Notes: a model not told the origin generated them from the sequence alone. Positions 38,987 to 48,435 are shown, counted from the stretch's first letter. The stretch is DNA of 64,000 bases from Adhaeribacter pallidiroseus (GCF_003340495.1 NZ_QASA01000001.1:682001-746000), one strand, 5' to 3'. Translations and numbers: made by a program.

Positions 38987-41455
38987 ATGAAAAAACTAGT
39001 TGCCAGCTTTATAGTCTTCTTGCAAGTTCTGGGGCTCCAAGCCCAGGACGTTCGTCCGCCGGCGGTGCCCTTGATTACCATTGATCCGTATACCAGCGTT
39101 TGGTCGTTCACGGACAAGTTAAACGAAGAACCAACCAAGCACTGGACTGGCCGCAATCAGCCGATAAACGGATTAATCCGGGTGGATGGGAAAACGTACC
39201 AGTTCTTAGGGGCGGAAGCACCGGTTTACCAAACCATTGTACCTACGGCCGTTTCGGAAGCTTATCCGGTGCATTATACTTTTGAAAAACCCGGCAATGA
39301 CTGGATGAAACCAGGTTTTAGCGCCACTGCCTGGCAAGCTGGTAAAGGTTCTTTAGGTTCCGATAACATGAACCCGAAACCAACTACCTCCTGGAACACC
39401 GAGGAAGTTTGGCTGCGGCGGGAAATAAACCTGCCCGCCGTAAATCCGGAGCAAATAATTTTAACCATGTTTCACGACGATAACGTGGAATTATACATTA
39501 ACGGCTTGCCCGCTTACGAATGTGCCTGCTTTACGAACAAATACCAGCAATATTCTTTAACACCGGAAGTAAAAGCTTCCTTGAAAAAAGGCAGAAACCT
39601 GGTAGCGGCGCACGTGAAAAATACCGCCGGCCCTTCGTTAATTGATTTTGGCTTGGTAAAAGAGTTACCCGTTACCGTTACGGTAGATAAGGCTGCTCAG
39701 AAATCGGTGCAGGTAAACGCCACCCAGAGCATTTATGATTTCACGGTGGGGCCAGTAGATTTAAAAGTAACTTTTACCTCTCCTTTGCTTTTAAACAAAC
39801 TCGATATTCTGTCGCGGCCGGCTTCTTACATTACCTGGCAAGCCCAAGCCAACGATCGTAAAACCCACGACGTTAAAGTTTACTTTGATGCATCCGCCGA
39901 TTTAGCCGTAGACCAACCCGATCAGAAAGTTACCTGGCAAAAAACCACGGCTAATAATTTAAACGTACTGCGCGTAGGTACCAGTGAGCAAAAAGTTCTG
40001 GGTAAAAAAGGCGACGATGTGCGCATTGACTGGGGTTATTTGTACGTAACCACTCCGGTAGCTGCCCAAACCGGCACCACCATTACCATTGGCACGGCGG
40101 CCCGCACCGCATTCACCAAGTCGGGAGTTTTAACCACCACCCTGGATACCAACAAACCTCGTTCCGCCAACGATAAACCCGTAGTATTAGCTACCGTTCA
40201 AAATTTAGGCAAAGTTGGCTCTACCCCGGTAAGTAATCACGTAACGGTGGGGTACGACGATATTTACGCCGTCGAGTTTTTTGGTAAAAAATTGCCGGCC
40301 TGGTGGCGCCGCGATGGCAAAGCTACCGCCGAAACCATGCTGGCTGCCGCCGAAAAAGATTATGCCGATTTAGTAACGCAATGCGCCGCTTTTGATAAAC
40401 GTCTATCCGCCGATGCTACGCAAGCCGGCGGCGAAGCTTACGCAAAACTCTGTGCCTTAAGCTACCGCCAAGCCATTGCCGCGCATAAATTAGTGGCTAA
40501 TACCAATGGCACGCCGCTCTTTTTCTCTAAAGAAAATTTTAGTAACGGTTCTATTGGTACCGTAGATATTACTTACCCGTCGGCACCGCTGTTTTTGTTG
40601 TATAACCCGGTGTTGCTGCAAGGCATGATGGAACCAATTTTCTATTATTCCGAAAGCGGTAAATGGACCAAACCTTTTGCCGCCCATGATGTGGGAACCT
40701 ACCCAATAGCCAATGGCCAAACCTACGGCGAAGACATGCCAGTGGAAGAATCCGGCAACATGCTTATTTTAACTGCCGCCATTGCCAAAGCCGAAAAAAA
40801 CGCCAACTACGCCAAAAAACATTGGCAAGTACTAACCACCTGGGCCGAATATTTAAAAAAAGAAGGTTTTGACCCGGCCAACCAATTATGTACCGACGAT
40901 TTTGCCGGCCACATTGCCCGCAATGCCAACTTATCTATTAAAGCTATTCTGGGTTTAGCCAGTTACGGCCAGTTGGCCGGGCAGTTAGGCGATGCTAAAA
41001 CCGCCGAAGCTTACCAGAATACCGCCAAAGAAATGGCCCAAAAGTGGATGCAGCTCGCCAATGCCGGCGACCATTACAGCCTGGTTTTTGAAAAACCCGA
41101 TACCTGGAGCCAGAAGTATAATCTGGTGTGGGACGAACTCTTGGGTTTAAATATTTTCCCGGACGAAGTAGAAGAAAAAGAAATAAAGTATTATTTAACC
41201 AAGCAGCAAAATTACGGTTTACCGCTCGACAGCCGTAAAACGTACACCAAAAGCGATTGGATTATCTGGACCGCCACTATGGCCAATAATCCCGCCGATT
41301 TCCAGAAGTTAGTACAGCCGGTATTCCGTTACGTAAACGAAACCACTACCCGCATGCCCGTAAGCGATTGGCACGAAACTACCGATGGGAAATCGGTCGG
41401 TTTCCGGGCGCGCTCCGTAGTAGGAGGGTATTTTATCAAAATGCTTCCGAAATAG
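38987..41455 (+). CDS. Secreted DUF4964/DUF5127/DUF4965/DUF1793 protein (glutaminase A-like)
   Basis: An 822-residue exported protein (signal MKKLVASFIVFLQVLGLQAQ). The order of domains matches the DUF4964 (VRPPAVPLITIDPYTSVWS), DUF5127, DUF4965 (RQAIAAHKLVANTNGTPLFF, LFLLYNPVLLQGMMEPIF) and DUF1793 (NYAKKHWQVLTTWAEYLKKE, DFAGHIARNANLSIKAILGL) family, which fungi use as glutaminase A. The C-terminal half is an alpha/alpha barrel like those of glycoside hydrolases. In Bacteroidota this family is common in PULs, so a carbohydrate-active role is likelier than glutaminase. An extra beta-sandwich insertion (about residues 100-230) resembles a GH2-type sugar-binding domain. It is followed by a strong terminator. 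Confidence 0.88.
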   Translation: MKKLVASFIVFLQVLGLQAQDVRPPAVPLITIDPYTSVWSFTDKLNEEPTKHWTGRNQPINGLIRVDGKTYQFLGAEAPVYQTIVPTAVSEAYPVHYTFEKPGNDWMKPGFSATAWQAGKGSLGSDNMNPKPTTSWNTEEVWLRREINLPAVNPEQIILTMFHDDNVELYINGLPAYECACFTNKYQQYSLTPEVKASLKKGRNLVAAHVKNTAGPSLIDFGLVKELPVTVTVDKAAQKSVQVNATQSIYDFTVGPVDLKVTFTSPLLLNKLDILSRPASYITWQAQANDRKTHDVKVYFDASADLAVDQPDQKVTWQKTTANNLNVLRVGTSEQKVLGKKGDDVRIDWGYLYVTTPVAAQTGTTITIGTAARTAFTKSGVLTTTLDTNKPRSANDKPVVLATVQNLGKVGSTPVSNHVTVGYDDIYAVEFFGKKLPAWWRRDGKATAETMLAAAEKDYADLVTQCAAFDKRLSADATQAGGEAYAKLCALSYRQAIAAHKLVANTNGTPLFFSKENFSNGSIGTVDITYPSAPLFLLYNPVLLQGMMEPIFYYSESGKWTKPFAAHDVGTYPIANGQTYGEDMPVEESGNMLILTAAIAKAEKNANYAKKHWQVLTTWAEYLKKEGFDPANQLCTDDFAGHIARNANLSIKAILGLASYGQLAGQLGDAKTAEAYQNTAKEMAQKWMQLANAGDHYSLVFEKPDTWSQKYNLVWDELLGLNIFPDEVEEKEIKYYLTKQQNYGLPLDSRKTYTKSDWIIWTATMANNPADFQKLVQPVFRYVNETTTRMPVSDWHETTDGKSVGFRARSVVGGYFIKMLPK

Positions 41456-41814
41456 GTAAAATAATCTATCCAGGAAGCAACCCGGATTTAAAAAATTTAA
41501 AAAAACAGCCCGCCCCAGTCGTAAGATTTGGCGGGCTGTTTTTTGGCTAATTAATTTTGAGCGTTCCTACCGCTACTTGCAAAAATTGTATTAGTTTGGC
41601 TCTTTCTTTTTAAAGCAAAATCACCGGAAAAAGAATCGGCTTAGCTGTATTTTTAAATTTTAACTCAGTTTAGGGAACTGGCTGGTCAGCAAGTCGATAA
41701 ATTAGAGGTAACCGGTTGATAATGCGTAATTGGCAAAGCCACCGTATCTTTTACTGGATTTTTTAAAAATTTATCATCAACTTAAAGGTTCCCTCTTAAT
41801 AATAGTAACTCTAT
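41456..41814. other. Intergenic region with terminator
   Basis: Holds the terminator at 41499-41544 and then about 270 bases of leader of the dehydratase gene, with no recognised operator or -7 element. Confidence 0.45.
41499..41544 (+). terminator. Intrinsic terminator after the DUF4965 gene
   Basis: A 15-bp stem, AAAAAACAGCCCGCC with GGCGGGCTGTTTTTT, with a 15-base loop. It is rich in GC at the core and ends in a T-run. Confidence 0.85.
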
Positions 41815-43530
41815 ATGGCAAAATTCAGAAGTAGCGATTGGTTTGGCAAAACCGACAAAATGGGATTTATTTACCGGAGCTGGATGAAAAACCAGGGCTA
41901 TCCGGAAGATATGTTTGATGGCCGGCCAGTGATTGGAATATGTAATACCTGGTCGGAGTTAACGCCGTGCAATGCGCATTTGCGCGATATTGCCGAAGTG
42001 GTAAAACGCGGCGTGTACGAAGCCGGTGGTTTCCCGTTGGAGTTCCCGATTATGTCGTTAGGCGAAACTTTGTTGAAACCAACGGCGATGCTGTTCCGAA
42101 ACTTAGCCAGTATGGATGCCGAGGAATCGATCCGGGGTAATCCGATTGACGGGGTAGTACTTTTAACCGGTTGCGATAAAACCACGCCGTCCACGGTAAT
42201 GGGCGCTGCCAGTGTAGATTTGCCTACCATTGTGGTGCCCGGCGGACCAATGCTGAACGGTAAATTTCAAGGCCAGGACATTGGCTCGGGTACGCACGTC
42301 TGGAAATTTGCCGCCGACGTGAAAACCGGCAAAATGCTGCAGGAAGATTACATGTTCGCCGAAAGCTGCATGTCGCGGAGTGCCGGCCACTGCATGACCA
42401 TGGGTACGGCTTCCACGATGGCCTGTATGGTTGAATCGTTGGGATTGACCTTACCGGGAGCGGCGGCTATTCCGGCCGTTGACTCGCGGAAAAAAGTATT
42501 GGCGCATTTGTCCGGTCGCCGGATTGTGGAAATGGTAAAAGAAGATTTGCGGATTTCTAAAGTTTTAACCCGCGAAGCTTTCGAGAATGCCATTAAAGTA
42601 AACGCGGCCGTTGGCGGATCTACCAATTTAATCATTCACCTAACGGCTATTGCGGGCCGCATCGGGGTAGAGTTAAACTTGGAAGATTACGATGATTTGG
42701 GCAGTAAAATTCCGCTACTTTTAAATCTAATGCCTTCCGGTAAATACCTGATGGAAGACTTTTTCTACGCGGGCGGTTTGCCGGTTATATTAAACGAATT
42801 GCGGGAACACCTGCACATGCATACCACTACCGTAACGGGCAAAGGCCACGCCGAAAATATTGTGGGTAAAATAAAATCGTATAACCCGGAAGTAATTGCC
42901 CCCATTTCCAACCCCCTGATTAAAGAAGGCGGTATTGCAGTGTTAAAAGGTAATCTGGCCGAGAATGGTGCGGTAATTAAACCTTCGGCCGCATCGCCCG
43001 AGCTGATGGTGCACCGTGGCCGGGCTGTGGTTTTCGAAACCATCGAAGATTACCATGCCCTCGTGGATGATCCGGATTTAGACATTGATGAAACTTGTAT
43101 TATGGTTTTAAAAAATGTAGGACCAGTAGGCTACCCCGGCATGCCCGAAGTGGGTAATATGACCTTACCGAAAAAAGTTCTGGAAAAAGGCGTGGTAGAT
43201 ATGGTGCGGATTTCGGATGGCCGCATGAGCGGTACGGCTTATGGTACGGTAGTGCTGCACGTTTCGCCGGAAGCCGCCATTGGCGGAACGTTGGCCGTGG
43301 TGCAAAACGGGGACTTTATTGAGCTCGACGTACCCAACCGCCGTTTGCACCTGGATGTATCGGAAGAAGAAATTGCCCGACGGAAGCAAAACTGGCAAAG
43401 ACCGGCGCCGGTAGCCGACCGCGGCTACGTGAATATGTACATAAAACACGTGCAGCAAGCCGATAAAGGCGCCGACCTGGATTTTCTGGTAGGTGGCTCC
43501 GGCGATAAAGTCAGCCGCGATTCGCATTAA
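41815..43530 (+). CDS. IlvD/Edd-family sugar-acid dehydratase, probably L-arabinonate dehydratase
   Basis: A 571-residue dehydratase. The N-terminus SSDWFGKTDKMGFIYRSWMK and ICNTWSELTPCNAH closely follow the L-arabinonate/D-xylonate dehydratase branch rather than IlvD or Edd. Three cysteines, Cys52, Cys120 (LLTGCDKTTPS) and Cys193 (SAGHCMTMG), sit exactly seven residues before the [2Fe-2S] ligands of the Rhizobium L-arabinonate dehydratase. Lys122 matches its Mg-binding carbamylated lysine, and Ser472 (ISDGRMSG) its catalytic serine. The reaction would be L-arabinonate to 2-keto-3-deoxy-L-arabinonate. With arabinofuranosidases nearby and a GntP permease directly downstream, an oxidative arabinose or aldonate pathway is likely. 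No dehydrogenase or aldolase partner is in the window. Confidence 0.88.
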   Translation: MAKFRSSDWFGKTDKMGFIYRSWMKNQGYPEDMFDGRPVIGICNTWSELTPCNAHLRDIAEVVKRGVYEAGGFPLEFPIMSLGETLLKPTAMLFRNLASMDAEESIRGNPIDGVVLLTGCDKTTPSTVMGAASVDLPTIVVPGGPMLNGKFQGQDIGSGTHVWKFAADVKTGKMLQEDYMFAESCMSRSAGHCMTMGTASTMACMVESLGLTLPGAAAIPAVDSRKKVLAHLSGRRIVEMVKEDLRISKVLTREAFENAIKVNAAVGGSTNLIIHLTAIAGRIGVELNLEDYDDLGSKIPLLLNLMPSGKYLMEDFFYAGGLPVILNELREHLHMHTTTVTGKGHAENIVGKIKSYNPEVIAPISNPLIKEGGIAVLKGNLAENGAVIKPSAASPELMVHRGRAVVFETIEDYHALVDDPDLDIDETCIMVLKNVGPVGYPGMPEVGNMTLPKKVLEKGVVDMVRISDGRMSGTAYGTVVLHVSPEAAIGGTLAVVQNGDFIELDVPNRRLHLDVSEEEIARRKQNWQRPAPVADRGYVNMYIKHVQQADKGADLDFLVGGSGDKVSRDSH

Positions 43531-43839
43531 TTTAGTTGGAAGGTTGGTAAGTTAGAAGGTTTAAAAGTTGTAAGGTGGGAAGAATGAGTGTAGGTAGGGT
43601 ACAAGGTAGGAGCCTGAAAGGCTAAGACAACTTAAAATGACAACCTGCCTTATTTTAGCGCTGGGATTTTAAAATTTTAGGGGAGTAGGGTATCCGGCAA
43701 CTCGTTATTTTAATTGAAAAATAATTATTCAACCTTCCAGCCTTAAAACTTTCAACTTTCTAACCTTTCAACTTACTAACCTTTCAACTTACTAACCTTT
43801 CAACCTTACAACTTTTCAACTTTCCAACCCTCCAACCCA
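43531..43839. repeat. Intergenic segment bounded by inverted purine/pyrimidine-rich repeats
   Basis: The left end (43534-43580) is a G/A/T-rich run of TTGGAAGGTTGGTAAG-like words; the right end (43730-43838) is its C/T/A-rich counterpart (CCTTACAACTTTTC, TTTCCAACCCTCCAAC). A 16-base unit, TAACCTTTCAACTTAC, is repeated at 43761-43776 and 43777-43792, with a partial third copy. The ends can pair imperfectly, giving a long stem over the whole gap. The permease ATG follows directly. It could be a miniature element or a dispersed repeat. Confidence 0.6.
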
Positions 43840-45156
43840 ATGACGATACTCGTTGTTCTTCTCTGCATTATTTCGCTTATTTTATTAATTACCTGGGGTA
43901 AAGTAAATGCCTTTCTGGCCTTTTTAATCGTTTCTATTTTTACGGGTTTGGGTTTAGGTATTCCTTTATCGGCTATTAATGCGTCGGTGCAGAAAGGGAT
44001 TGGCGACACTTTGGGTTCGTTGGTAATTGTGGTGGTGTTAGGGGCCATGCTGGGTAAGTTAGTGGCCGAAAGTGGAGCCGCCCAACGCATTGCCAACGCC
44101 ATGATGTCGGCGTTTGGGGAGAAATACATTCACTGGGCTTTAATGATTACGGGGTTGGTAGTGGGTATTCCGTTGTTTTACAACGTGGGCTTTGTGCTCA
44201 TGATTCCGTTAATCTTTTCGGTGGCTTATACCTACAAACTGCCTTCGGTGTACATTGGCGTGCCCATGTTGTCGGCCTTATCGGTAACGCACGGGTTTTT
44301 GCCGCCGCACCCTTCGCCCGCAGCCTTAGTAACGCAATTTAAAGCCGACATGGGCTGGACTTTGGTGTACGGATTAATGGTATCGGTACCAGCCATTATT
44401 GTGGCGGGACCACTATTCGCGAAAACTTTAAAAAATATGGTATCCAAACCCCTGGAAGGTTTCGTGGTGCAGAACATTCCCGCCGAGAAACTGCCGGGTG
44501 TTACCAATAGCTTGTTGTCGTCGTTATTTCCGGTATTCATGCTCATGTTTACCACCTTGTTTTTGGTTTTCGTGCCGAAAGATAGCCTTCTGAGTCAAAC
44601 CCTGAAATTTGTGGGCGAACCCAATATCGTGATGTTGCTGGCCGTAATTCTAGCTACCGTTACCTTAGGTCTGAACCAGGGCCGCAGCATGGCTTCCATC
44701 ATGGGCGTTTACGGCGATGCCGTGAAAGACGTAGCTATGATCTTACTAATCGTGAGCGGGGCCGGTATTTTAAAACAAGTTTTACTGGACAGCGGCGTCA
44801 GCGCCGAAATTGCTTCGGTATTGCAAGGCTGGACCTTGCATCCTTTACTATTAGGCTGGCTGATTGCCGCTATTATCCGGGTTTGTCTGGGATCGGCCAC
44901 GGTGGCCGGTTTAACTACTGCCGGTATTATCTCGCCGCTCATGAAACAAATATCTGTAGATCCTAATCTAATGGTTTTGGCTATTGGCGCCGGTAGTCTC
45001 ATGTTTTCGCACGTGAACGATGCTGGTTTCTGGCTTTTTAAAGAATATTTTAATCTATCCATTAAGCAAACCATCCGGTCCTGGTCCCTGATGGAAACGT
45101 TGGTTTCTATCGTGGGTATTATGGGCGTGATGGTAATTGACTATTTTATTCAGTAA
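43840..45156 (+). CDS. GntP-family gluconate/aldonate:H+ symporter
   Basis: A 438-residue inner-membrane transporter with about 12-14 hydrophobic segments. Family motifs of the gluconate permease group are clear: GLGLGIPLSAINASVQKGIGDTLGSL near residue 27 onward, VTHGFLPPHPSPAALVTQF (about 147-165), RVCLGSATVAGLTTAGIISP, and FSHVNDAGFWLFKEYFNLS near the C-terminus. GntP proteins import gluconate and related aldonates with protons. Lying 309 bases after the arabinonate-type dehydratase, it is the obvious candidate importer of an aldonate such as arabonate or gluconate. Confidence 0.92.
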   Translation: MTILVVLLCIISLILLITWGKVNAFLAFLIVSIFTGLGLGIPLSAINASVQKGIGDTLGSLVIVVVLGAMLGKLVAESGAAQRIANAMMSAFGEKYIHWALMITGLVVGIPLFYNVGFVLMIPLIFSVAYTYKLPSVYIGVPMLSALSVTHGFLPPHPSPAALVTQFKADMGWTLVYGLMVSVPAIIVAGPLFAKTLKNMVSKPLEGFVVQNIPAEKLPGVTNSLLSSLFPVFMLMFTTLFLVFVPKDSLLSQTLKFVGEPNIVMLLAVILATVTLGLNQGRSMASIMGVYGDAVKDVAMILLIVSGAGILKQVLLDSGVSAEIASVLQGWTLHPLLLGWLIAAIIRVCLGSATVAGLTTAGIISPLMKQISVDPNLMVLAIGAGSLMFSHVNDAGFWLFKEYFNLSIKQTIRSWSLMETLVSIVGIMGVMVIDYFIQ

Positions 45157-45170
45157 TAGGTTTCTGAATT

Positions 45171-45587
45171 ATGAAGCTTATTATTATAGCTTTTATACTA
45201 TTTTATCCATTATATCAATACAATAATTTTAAAATTAGTGGAGATTATACGGTTATACTCGATAAGAAAAACAGGAACAAGATCAGTCAAAATTATATTA
45301 TAACTTTCCGTGGAAGCACATACACGAAGGAAGTAAACAATGGCAAAAAGATTAATGGGAAGATTGTTCGAGTTACACAAGTTGATAAAAACTCACCAGT
45401 GACTTATTTAATTGATGCTAAGGATTATCCATCAAAAAATTATTTAGATAGTTCATTTAATAAATCTTTTGGAGATGTTGTTATTGAATTTAAAGAATCT
45501 GAGAAGGATACTTTAAATTTTAGACTCACTTATTATTCTAATTTACATATAACCATAAATACAGGTAAATTAATTAAAGTTAAATAA
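45171..45587 (+). CDS. Small hypothetical exported protein, A/T-rich
   Basis: A 138-residue protein starting 14 bases after the permease stop. An N-terminal hydrophobic stretch (MKLIIIAFILFYPLYQY) may be a signal or anchor. The rest is a predicted beta-rich fold (ISGDYTVILDKKNRNKISQN, FRGSTYTKEVNNGKKINGKI, VVIEFKESEKDTLNFRLTYY). I recognise no family. Codon use is clearly more A/T-rich than in the enzymes on either side, which suggests a recent arrival. It could be translated from the permease transcript. Existence as a gene is likely; function unknown. Confidence 0.65.
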   Translation: MKLIIIAFILFYPLYQYNNFKISGDYTVILDKKNRNKISQNYIITFRGSTYTKEVNNGKKINGKIVRVTQVDKNSPVTYLIDAKDYPSKNYLDSSFNKSFGDVVIEFKESEKDTLNFRLTYYSNLHITINTGKLIKVK

Positions 45588-45648
45588 AGATTAATTGTGC
45601 CTGATTCAATTTGATTAAGTCCAATAAATAAATAATTAATAGTTAATT

Positions 45649-46665
45649 ATGAATTTTTTAAAATTTAAAGAATCTTTATTTGCCTGCTGCATTTTTCTTT
45701 ACTCAGCGTTCCCCGTACTTTCGCAGCAAACGGTAAAATCTCCATTAAGCAAAAAAACATCAGGTAACCCTATTTTCCCGGGCTGGTACGCCGATCCGGA
45801 AGGCATTATTTTTAAAAATAAGTACTGGGTGTATCCTACTTATTCAGCTCCGTACGAACGGCAAGTGCACCTCGATGCTTTTTCGTCGCCGGATTTAGTA
45901 ACCTGGACCAAACACAGCCGCATTATCGATACGGCATCGGTAAAGTGGGTGAAAAAAGCGATGTGGGCGCCGGCCGTTATTCAAAAAGGTAATAAGTATT
46001 ACTTGTTTTTTGGGGGTAACGATATTCACGACGATGCCAAGGAAGTAGGGGGTATTGGTGTAGCGGTAGCCGATAACCCAGCCGGACCTTTTAAGGATTT
46101 ACTGGGTAAACCCTTAATTGGCAAAATCCACAACAAAGCGCAACCCATCGACCAGTTTGTGTTTAAAGATAAAGATGGCCAGTATTACATGATCTACGGG
46201 GGATGGGGCCGCTGCAACATTGCCAAGTTAAAAAGTGATTTTACTGGATTTACCCCGTTTTCGGACGGCGTTACTTTTAAAGAAATTACGCCCAAAGGCT
46301 ACGTGGAAGGTCCATTCATGTTTATCCGCAACGGTAAATATTACTTCATGTGGTCGGAAGGTGGCTGGACCGGCCCGGATTATCGGGTAGCCTACGCCGT
46401 TAGCGATTCGCCCTTTGGCCCTTTTCAACGGATTGGTACCGTGTTGCAGCAAGACCCCAAAGTAGCTACTGGCGCCGGGCACCACTCGGTTATTCAGGTT
46501 CCCGGCAAAGACGAATGGTACATGGTGTATCACCGCCGCCCGCTGGACGAAACCGATGGCAACCACCGCGTAACCTGCATCGACCGGATGTACTTTGATG
46601 AAAAAGGCCTGATTAAACCGGTTAAAATTACGTTTGATGGAGTAGCCAGCAGGCCTTTGAAGTAA
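45649..46665 (+). CDS. Secreted glycoside hydrolase family 43 enzyme
   Basis: A 338-residue single-domain GH43 with an N-terminal signal region (ACCIFLYSAFPVLS, about residues 12-25). The five-bladed propeller motifs and the three acidic residues are present: catalytic base Asp in NPIFPGWYADPEG (about residue 44), a pKa-modulating Asp in QPIDQFVFKD, and the acid Glu in GYVEGPFMFIRNGKYYFMWS. GH43 enzymes release alpha-L-arabinofuranose or beta-xylose from arabinan, arabinoxylan or arabinogalactan. Length and lack of an accessory domain fit an exo-acting arabinofuranosidase or xylosidase; the exact linkage is not readable. It starts the second glycosidase run of the PUL. Confidence 0.9.
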   Translation: MNFLKFKESLFACCIFLYSAFPVLSQQTVKSPLSKKTSGNPIFPGWYADPEGIIFKNKYWVYPTYSAPYERQVHLDAFSSPDLVTWTKHSRIIDTASVKWVKKAMWAPAVIQKGNKYYLFFGGNDIHDDAKEVGGIGVAVADNPAGPFKDLLGKPLIGKIHNKAQPIDQFVFKDKDGQYYMIYGGWGRCNIAKLKSDFTGFTPFSDGVTFKEITPKGYVEGPFMFIRNGKYYFMWSEGGWTGPDYRVAYAVSDSPFGPFQRIGTVLQQDPKVATGAGHHSVIQVPGKDEWYMVYHRRPLDETDGNHRVTCIDRMYFDEKGLIKPVKITFDGVASRPLK

Positions 46666-46688
46666 CCGGTTTTTGATAAAACAGTTTT

Positions 46689-46706
46689 AACAAACCTTGG
46701 TTTGTT
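46689..46706. promoter_or_regulatory. Short palindrome between the two GH43 genes
   Basis: AACAAACC and GGTTTGTT are exact reverse complements separated by TT. It may be an operator or weak structural element; no T-run follows. It lies 24 bases after the first GH43 stop and 116 before the second GH43 start. Confidence 0.3.
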
Positions 46707-46821
46707 GACCAGGTAGTAGTCCGGAAGTTTGATCGTTTGAAAATTTTTGGAGCAAAAGGAAGGTAGTATAATCTGTAAGTGGCCGTCTTGCTGCTTGAAT
46801 TACGAAAAAATTTAAAAAATC

Positions 46822-48435
46822 ATGAGAAACATTTTGCTTGTACTTTTCAGTTTAGGTGTTTTTTCCTGTAATACCAACCAAACCAAGGAAGCTACTTCCG
46901 GACAAACCAATACTACCAATTCATCTGCTAAAAGCACAGCCGTTACTTACAACAATCCGGTTTTACCCGGCGATTACGCCGATCCATCGGTGGTGCGGGT
47001 AGGCGACGATTATTGGGCCACGGCTACTTCGTCGGAGTGGGCGCCTTTGTACCCCATTCTGCATTCTAAAAATCTGGTGGACTGGGAAACAGTAGGGCAT
47101 GTTTTTCCGGAAAAAGGACCTGCCTGGGCCGATGCTCATTTTTGGGCTCCCGAAATTACTTACGATAACGGTAAGTATTATATTTACTACACCGCTCAGA
47201 AAAAAGGCGGTAATTTATGTGTGGGAGTTGCCAGCGCCACCCAGCCCACCGGCCCTTATACCGATCTTGGTCCGTTGGTTTGCCAGGAAGTAGGCTCCAT
47301 TGATGCTTTCCCGATTCGCGACGAAAAAGGCGAGTTATACATGGTCTGGAAAGAAGACGGCAACAGCCAAAAGTTACCTACTCCCATTTGGGGGCAAAAA
47401 TTAAAAGAAGATCGTACCGCCTTAGTTGGTGAAAAATTTGAACTGTTCCGCAACGACCCGAAAACCTGGGAAGGCGGCCTGGTAGAAGGGCCTTTTATAT
47501 TAAAGCAAAACGGTTATTTCTATACTTTCTATTCCGGCGATGCTTGTTGCGGCCGGGGCTGTACCTACGGGGTAGGAGTAGCCCGCTCCAAAACGTTACG
47601 CGGACCTTGGGAAAAATACGCCGCTAATCCTATTTTAAAGCAAAGCGACAACTGGAAGTGTGCCGGTCACGGCTCGGTGGTTTCGGATGCGCAAGGGCGG
47701 GACTTTTACCTGTATCACGCTTATAAAAAGGATGATTTTGTGTATCCGGGCCGGCAGGGCCTACTCGACGAAATTACCTGGAACAAAGATGGTTGGCCGC
47801 AATTTGCCAAAAATGCACCCAGTACCGCCGCTGCTGCCCCTTTAAACCAGAATGCGCCCGATATTTACAACCTAAACGATGAGTTTAACCAAAAAGCTTT
47901 GTCCGAAAGCTGGCAATGGCCGGTTAATCAAAAACCAGCATACCAGTTAAAACCGGAAGCAAACGGCCAACTGCTGGTAAAAGCTTCGCCGGCTGCTCTG
48001 GGTACCGTATTGGCTCAACGCACTTTAACCGGCGATTATGCCACTACCACTTTGCTGGATAAAAGCAGCCTCACCAATGGTGCTACCGCCGGCCTGGCCG
48101 CCGTAGGCGATAACAGCAACGCCGTTGGGGTAAGCGTCAGCAAAGGCGATCTGATCCTTTGGTCCGTGAAAGACAATAAATTAACCACACTGGATAAAAT
48201 AAAGGCTCCTGCCGAAAACACAGTACAATTAAAACTAACCGCTCGGAAAGGCGACCAATTAGAATTTGCCTGGAGCACCAACGGCACGGCCTGGAACCAG
48301 TTCAACAAAGGCCAAGCCATTGATGCGGCCTACTTGCCGCCCTGGGACCGGGGCGTGCGTACCGGACTATTCGCCAAAGGCCCAACTAACACCACGGCTA
48401 CTTTCGACTGGTTTAAAGTAGAAAATCTGGATTAA
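46822..48435 (+). CDS. GH43 lipoprotein with C-terminal ConA-like domain
   Basis: A 537-residue surface lipoprotein (lipobox GVFSC near residue 17) with a Thr/Ser-rich linker. The GH43 catalytic propeller spans about 40-345: base Asp in NPVLPGDYADPSVVRVGDDY, HFWAPEITYDNGKYYIYYTA, GSIDAFPIRDEKG (second Asp) and acid Glu in GLVEGPFILKQNGYFYTFYS. Residues 350-537 form a beta-sandwich (DEFNQKALSESWQWPVNQKP, RTGLFAKGPTNTTATFDWFK) like the GH43 C-terminal module of beta-xylosidases and arabinanases. It probably removes arabinose or xylose side groups at the cell surface. It shares strand and context with GH43 upstream and GH127 downstream. Confidence 0.9.
   Translation: MRNILLVLFSLGVFSCNTNQTKEATSGQTNTTNSSAKSTAVTYNNPVLPGDYADPSVVRVGDDYWATATSSEWAPLYPILHSKNLVDWETVGHVFPEKGPAWADAHFWAPEITYDNGKYYIYYTAQKKGGNLCVGVASATQPTGPYTDLGPLVCQEVGSIDAFPIRDEKGELYMVWKEDGNSQKLPTPIWGQKLKEDRTALVGEKFELFRNDPKTWEGGLVEGPFILKQNGYFYTFYSGDACCGRGCTYGVGVARSKTLRGPWEKYAANPILKQSDNWKCAGHGSVVSDAQGRDFYLYHAYKKDDFVYPGRQGLLDEITWNKDGWPQFAKNAPSTAAAAPLNQNAPDIYNLNDEFNQKALSESWQWPVNQKPAYQLKPEANGQLLVKASPAALGTVLAQRTLTGDYATTTLLDKSSLTNGATAGLAAVGDNSNAVGVSVSKGDLILWSVKDNKLTTLDKIKAPAENTVQLKLTARKGDQLEFAWSTNGTAWNQFNKGQAIDAAYLPPWDRGVRTGLFAKGPTNTTATFDWFKVENLD

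Noticed and set aside
43761-43802. 16-base tandem repeats as a possible CRISPR or integrase site
   Set aside because: Units abut without spacers, no cas or integrase genes nearby.
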